Part shown: piece by piece, positions 6,301-8,033 of the stretch
Position numbering within the stretch: position 1 is the first letter of the stretch
Layout: every line of letters begins with the position of its first letter
NCBI GenBank assembly: GCA_945867875.1
Contig: CAMBJF010000102.1
Coordinates: forward strand, 1 to 8,033
Length of the DNA: 8,033 nt
Direction: 5' to 3'
DNA from: an uncultured Ruminococcus sp.
GTDB taxonomy: Bacteria > Bacillota > Clostridia > Oscillospirales > Ruminococcaceae
Translations under genes and position numbers: made by a program
The notes under the pieces: model-generated
Told to the model about the DNA's origin: nothing
The model's input: the letters and a program-made list of their open reading frames with translations, nothing else
Databases searched by the model: none

Positions 6301-6329
6301 TTGAAAAATGTCCTCCGCTGTGCTATACT
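6301..6329 (+). promoter_or_regulatory. Promoter of the plus-strand cluster ending in proB
   Basis: TTGAAA (6301-6306), a 17-bp spacer and TATACT (6324-6329) form a good sigma-A-type promoter. A TATAAT also overlaps at 6329-6334 but is badly spaced from the -35 box. Transcription should start near 6336, about 40 nt before the first ATG. Confidence 0.75.
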
Positions 6330-6376
6330 ATAATGTAAATGCAAAAATCACTCTGAAAGGACGCTAATTTTCTATT

Positions 6377-6736
6377 ATGGAACATTCGATCATATTTCCC
6401 CTGCCCGTAGGCATTCACGTAGGCTTTGTAATCATCAGCGTTATCCTGCTGATACTCTGCTACAAAAAGAGAAAGTACACCTATGAGCTTTATATGCTGG
6501 TGGGAATAATCTCCACTATGTTCGTGTATGTCTGCAAGGAAAAGCCATATTTTTACATTCTCGGTCTTGAGGAAATAATCCTCCTTGTGCTGACAATCGT
6601 TGATATGGCAAAGGTATCAAAGGCAAATGCGGCACTTGAAAAGGCTCAGAATGAAGCTTCCGAAAGCAAGTCCGCCGATGAGACCAAGACGGAAGAAAAG
6701 CCCTCGGAAGACGAAAACACAGACAGCGAAAATTAA
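6377..6736 (+). CDS. Small membrane protein of unknown function
   Basis: I do not recognise this 119-residue protein. It has three hydrophobic segments, about residues 11-29, 37-53 and 58-78, separated by a KKRK loop (30-33) and a KEK turn (54-56). A highly charged hydrophilic tail (79-119, rich in Lys, Glu, Asp and Ser) follows and probably lies in the cytoplasm or is disordered. The basic first loop suggests that loop is cytoplasmic. The ribosome site is odd: AAAGGA (6356-6361) is 15 nt before ATG 6377, and an in-frame TAA at 6365 prevents any upstream ATG, GTG or TTG start. The stop codon overlaps the Shine-Dalgarno of the next gene, so coupling with the dehydrogenase gene is likely. Good promoter, coding frame and spacing support a real gene, but the role is unknown. 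Confidence 0.75.
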   Translation: MEHSIIFPLPVGIHVGFVIISVILLILCYKKRKYTYELYMLVGIISTMFVYVCKEKPYFYILGLEEIILLVLTIVDMAKVSKANAALEKAQNEASESKSADETKTEEKPSEDENTDSEN

Positions 6737-6747
6737 GGAGCATTGCC

Positions 6748-7695
6748 GTGAAAATAGTTCTTCTTGAAGAAAAGACCGTTTCCCAAGGCGATGTTTCCCT
6801 TGATGAGTTCAAAGCTCTCGGCGATGTCACAGGCTATCCCCTCACCACGCAGGATATGGTTGCGGAGCGTGTGGGGGACGCAGAAGCCGTTATCATAAAC
6901 AAGACCGTTTTCACCCGTGAGCTTATGGAAAAATGCCCGAAGCTCAGGTACATAGGTCTCTGCGCCACGGGCTACAACAATGTTGATATCACCGCTGCCC
7001 GTGAGCTGGGGATAACCGTCTGCAACGTGCCAGCCTACTCCACATCAGCCGTTGCACAGCAGGTATTTTCCTATGTTCTTCACTTTGCAAGCAGAACTGC
7101 GGATTACAATGCCGATGTTCACAGCGGCGGCTGGGTTCGCTCCGACACATTCTCCTATTTCACTATCCCCACCTTTGAGCTTTCGGGAATGACTATGGGA
7201 ATAATCGGCTTCGGCAGCATAGGTTCGGCTGTGGCAAATATCGCAAGGGCATTCGGAATGAAGGTCATCGCATCAACGAGGACCCCAAAGACCGCGGAGG
7301 GCGTGACTTTTATGTCCACAGATGAAGTCTTTGCAAAGGCGGATTTCATATCTCTCCACTGCCCCCTTACCGATGAAACGAGAGGCCTTGTGAACACTGA
7401 AAAGCTGCGGCTCTGCAAGCCAACTGCATACATCATAAACACATCGAGAGGTCCTGTGGTGAATGAGCACGACCTTGCCAAAGCCCTGAATGACGGCATT
7501 ATTGCGGGAGCAGGTCTTGACGTTGTGAAGGTCGAGCCGATGAGAGCGGATAATCCGCTCCTCGGTGCAAAAAACTGCATTATCACCCCCCACGTTGCCT
7601 GGGCGCCTGTCCAGACAAGAAAGCGGCTCATCTCCGCCGCTGCGGACAATCTCAGAAGCTTCATAAACGGCACACTCCAAAACAAAGTAAATTAA
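6748..7695 (+). CDS. D-2-hydroxyacid dehydrogenase (hydroxypyruvate/glycerate type)
   Basis: A 315-residue enzyme of the D-isomer-specific 2-hydroxyacid dehydrogenase family, which reduces 2-oxoacids such as hydroxypyruvate or glyoxylate with a nicotinamide cofactor. The cofactor domain is inserted into the substrate domain: GFGSIG at 154-159 is the dinucleotide-binding loop. The catalytic set is R234 in NTSRGP, D258, E263 and H282 followed by W285 in PHVAW. The ATGYNNVD motif (73-80) of the substrate domain is typical of the glycerate dehydrogenase branch. After the second beta strand the usual acidic residue is replaced by S176-T177-R178, which favours NADPH over NADH; this is an inference. 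The gene starts with GTG at 6748, with AAGGAG (6735-6740) 7 nt upstream that overlaps the previous stop. It ends 18 nt before proB. The exact substrate cannot be fixed from sequence. Confidence 0.93.
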   Translation: MKIVLLEEKTVSQGDVSLDEFKALGDVTGYPLTTQDMVAERVGDAEAVIINKTVFTRELMEKCPKLRYIGLCATGYNNVDITAARELGITVCNVPAYSTSAVAQQVFSYVLHFASRTADYNADVHSGGWVRSDTFSYFTIPTFELSGMTMGIIGFGSIGSAVANIARAFGMKVIASTRTPKTAEGVTFMSTDEVFAKADFISLHCPLTDETRGLVNTEKLRLCKPTAYIINTSRGPVVNEHDLAKALNDGIIAGAGLDVVKVEPMRADNPLLGAKNCIITPHVAWAPVQTRKRLISAAADNLRSFINGTLQNKVN

Positions 7696-7713
7696 TGAAA
7701 GACAGGTTTACAT

Positions 7714-7985
7714 ATGTTTGATATAAGCACAAAGAAAAGAATAGTTATCAAGGTGGGCACCTCCACCCTTACCCACCAAACAGGCAGGCTCAATATCAGA
7801 AGGATGGAAAGGCTGGTCAAGACCCTTGCGGATATCCAGAACAGCGGACGTGAAATTATCCTTGTTTCATCGGGAGCTATCGGTCTCGGAATGTCCAAAA
7901 TGGGTCTCAGGGAGCGTCCAAAGGACACGCCTATGAAGCAGGCTTGTGCGGCTGTGGGTCAGTGCGAGCTGATGTATATGTACGA
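7714..7985 (+). CDS. proB: Glutamate 5-kinase ProB, N-terminal part (cut by contig end)
   Basis: The first 90 or 91 residues of glutamate 5-kinase, an amino-acid kinase that phosphorylates the gamma carboxylate of L-glutamate with ATP as the first and feedback-inhibited step of proline synthesis. Visible motifs are IVIKVGTSTLT (10-20) with the phosphate-binding K13, LVSSGAIGLG (50-59), and KQACAAVGQCELMYMYD (75-91), all in their normal places. The full enzyme is usually about 260 or 370 residues, so most of it is missing. ATG at 7714 has only a weak ACAGG ribosome site, so translation may depend on coupling to the upstream gene 18 nt away. The frame stays open into the adapter sequence from 7986 and would append about 15 false residues (CLLYTSPSPRD and a few more). 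proA would be expected next, outside the window. Confidence 0.93.
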
Positions 7986-8033
7986 CTGTCTCTTATACAC
8001 ATCTCCGAGCCCACGAGACGCTACGCTATCTCG
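7986..8033 (+). other. Illumina Nextera adapter read-through (not genomic)
   Basis: Positions 7986-8004 are the 19-bp Tn5 mosaic end CTGTCTCTTATACACATCT. Positions 8005-8019 are CCGAGCCCACGAGAC, the rest of the Nextera read-2 adapter. Positions 8020-8027 (GCTACGCT) match the i7 index known as N709, and 8028-8033 (ATCTCG) begin the P7 flow-cell sequence. The order and junctions match a library molecule exactly, so this is an untrimmed adapter at a contig end. Confidence 0.98.

Noticed and set aside
7155..7685. Minus-strand frame of 176 codons opposite the dehydrogenase gene
   Set aside because: A shadow frame; the plus-strand protein carries all catalytic and cofactor motifs.
7695..7721. Eight-codon frame with ATG overlapping the dehydrogenase stop (TAATG), running into the proB start
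   Set aside because: It has no ribosome site of its own, has an unremarkable sequence, and ProB motifs clearly place the real start at 7714.
7986..8004. Tn5 mosaic end as evidence of a real transposon
   Set aside because: It continues into synthetic adapter, index and P7 sequence, so it comes from library preparation and not from a mobile element.

Overview
The window looks like part of a moderate-GC, low-complexity-promoter Firmicute of the Clostridia, most likely a Ruminococcus-type gut or rumen anaerobe. This is an inference from four things: the clostridial-type hexameric glutamate dehydrogenase, the yabB/rsmI gene pair, a CwlD-like cortex-type amidase, and a cell-surface GH5 cellulase with a CBM2-like module. 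Promoters are sigma-A-like with 17-bp spacers, and ribosome sites are strong purine-rich Shine-Dalgarno (SD) sequences.

Layout: positions 1-6153 are coded on the minus strand and 6377 onward on the plus strand, around one divergent promoter region (6154-6376). Reading the minus strand in transcription order, a CBM2-GH5 lipoprotein cellulase (6153-4108) is followed after short gaps by a TrmN6/YabB-type tRNA methyltransferase (4089-3361) and the 16S rRNA methyltransferase RsmI (3346-2522). The three look like one transcript. Then come gdhA (2325-958), with its own consensus promoter and a 12-bp-stem terminator, and a membrane-anchored CwlD-like N-acetylmuramoyl-L-alanine amidase (821-93), also closed by a good terminator. 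On the plus strand, a small membrane protein of unknown function (6377-6736), a D-2-hydroxyacid dehydrogenase (6748-7695) and the start of proB, glutamate 5-kinase (7714 onward), form a tight gene cluster behind one promoter.

Together the genes cover surface polysaccharide breakdown, RNA modification, ammonia assimilation into glutamate, and the first step from glutamate to proline. gdhA and proB both handle glutamate but have separate promoters on opposite strands.

The last 48 bases (7986-8033) are not genomic. They are an untrimmed Illumina Nextera read-2 adapter with an i7 index, so proB is cut by the end of the contig and its last predicted residues are artefactual.

I see no phage, CRISPR, defence or tRNA/rRNA genes and no clearly new multi-gene system. 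The points that most merit follow-up are the 21-bp palindrome covering the cellulase promoter -10 and start site, the unusual lipoprotein cellulase and its linkage to RNA methylase genes, the repeats at the gdhA promoter, and the unknown membrane protein. No stretch longer than about 225 bases lacks a gene.
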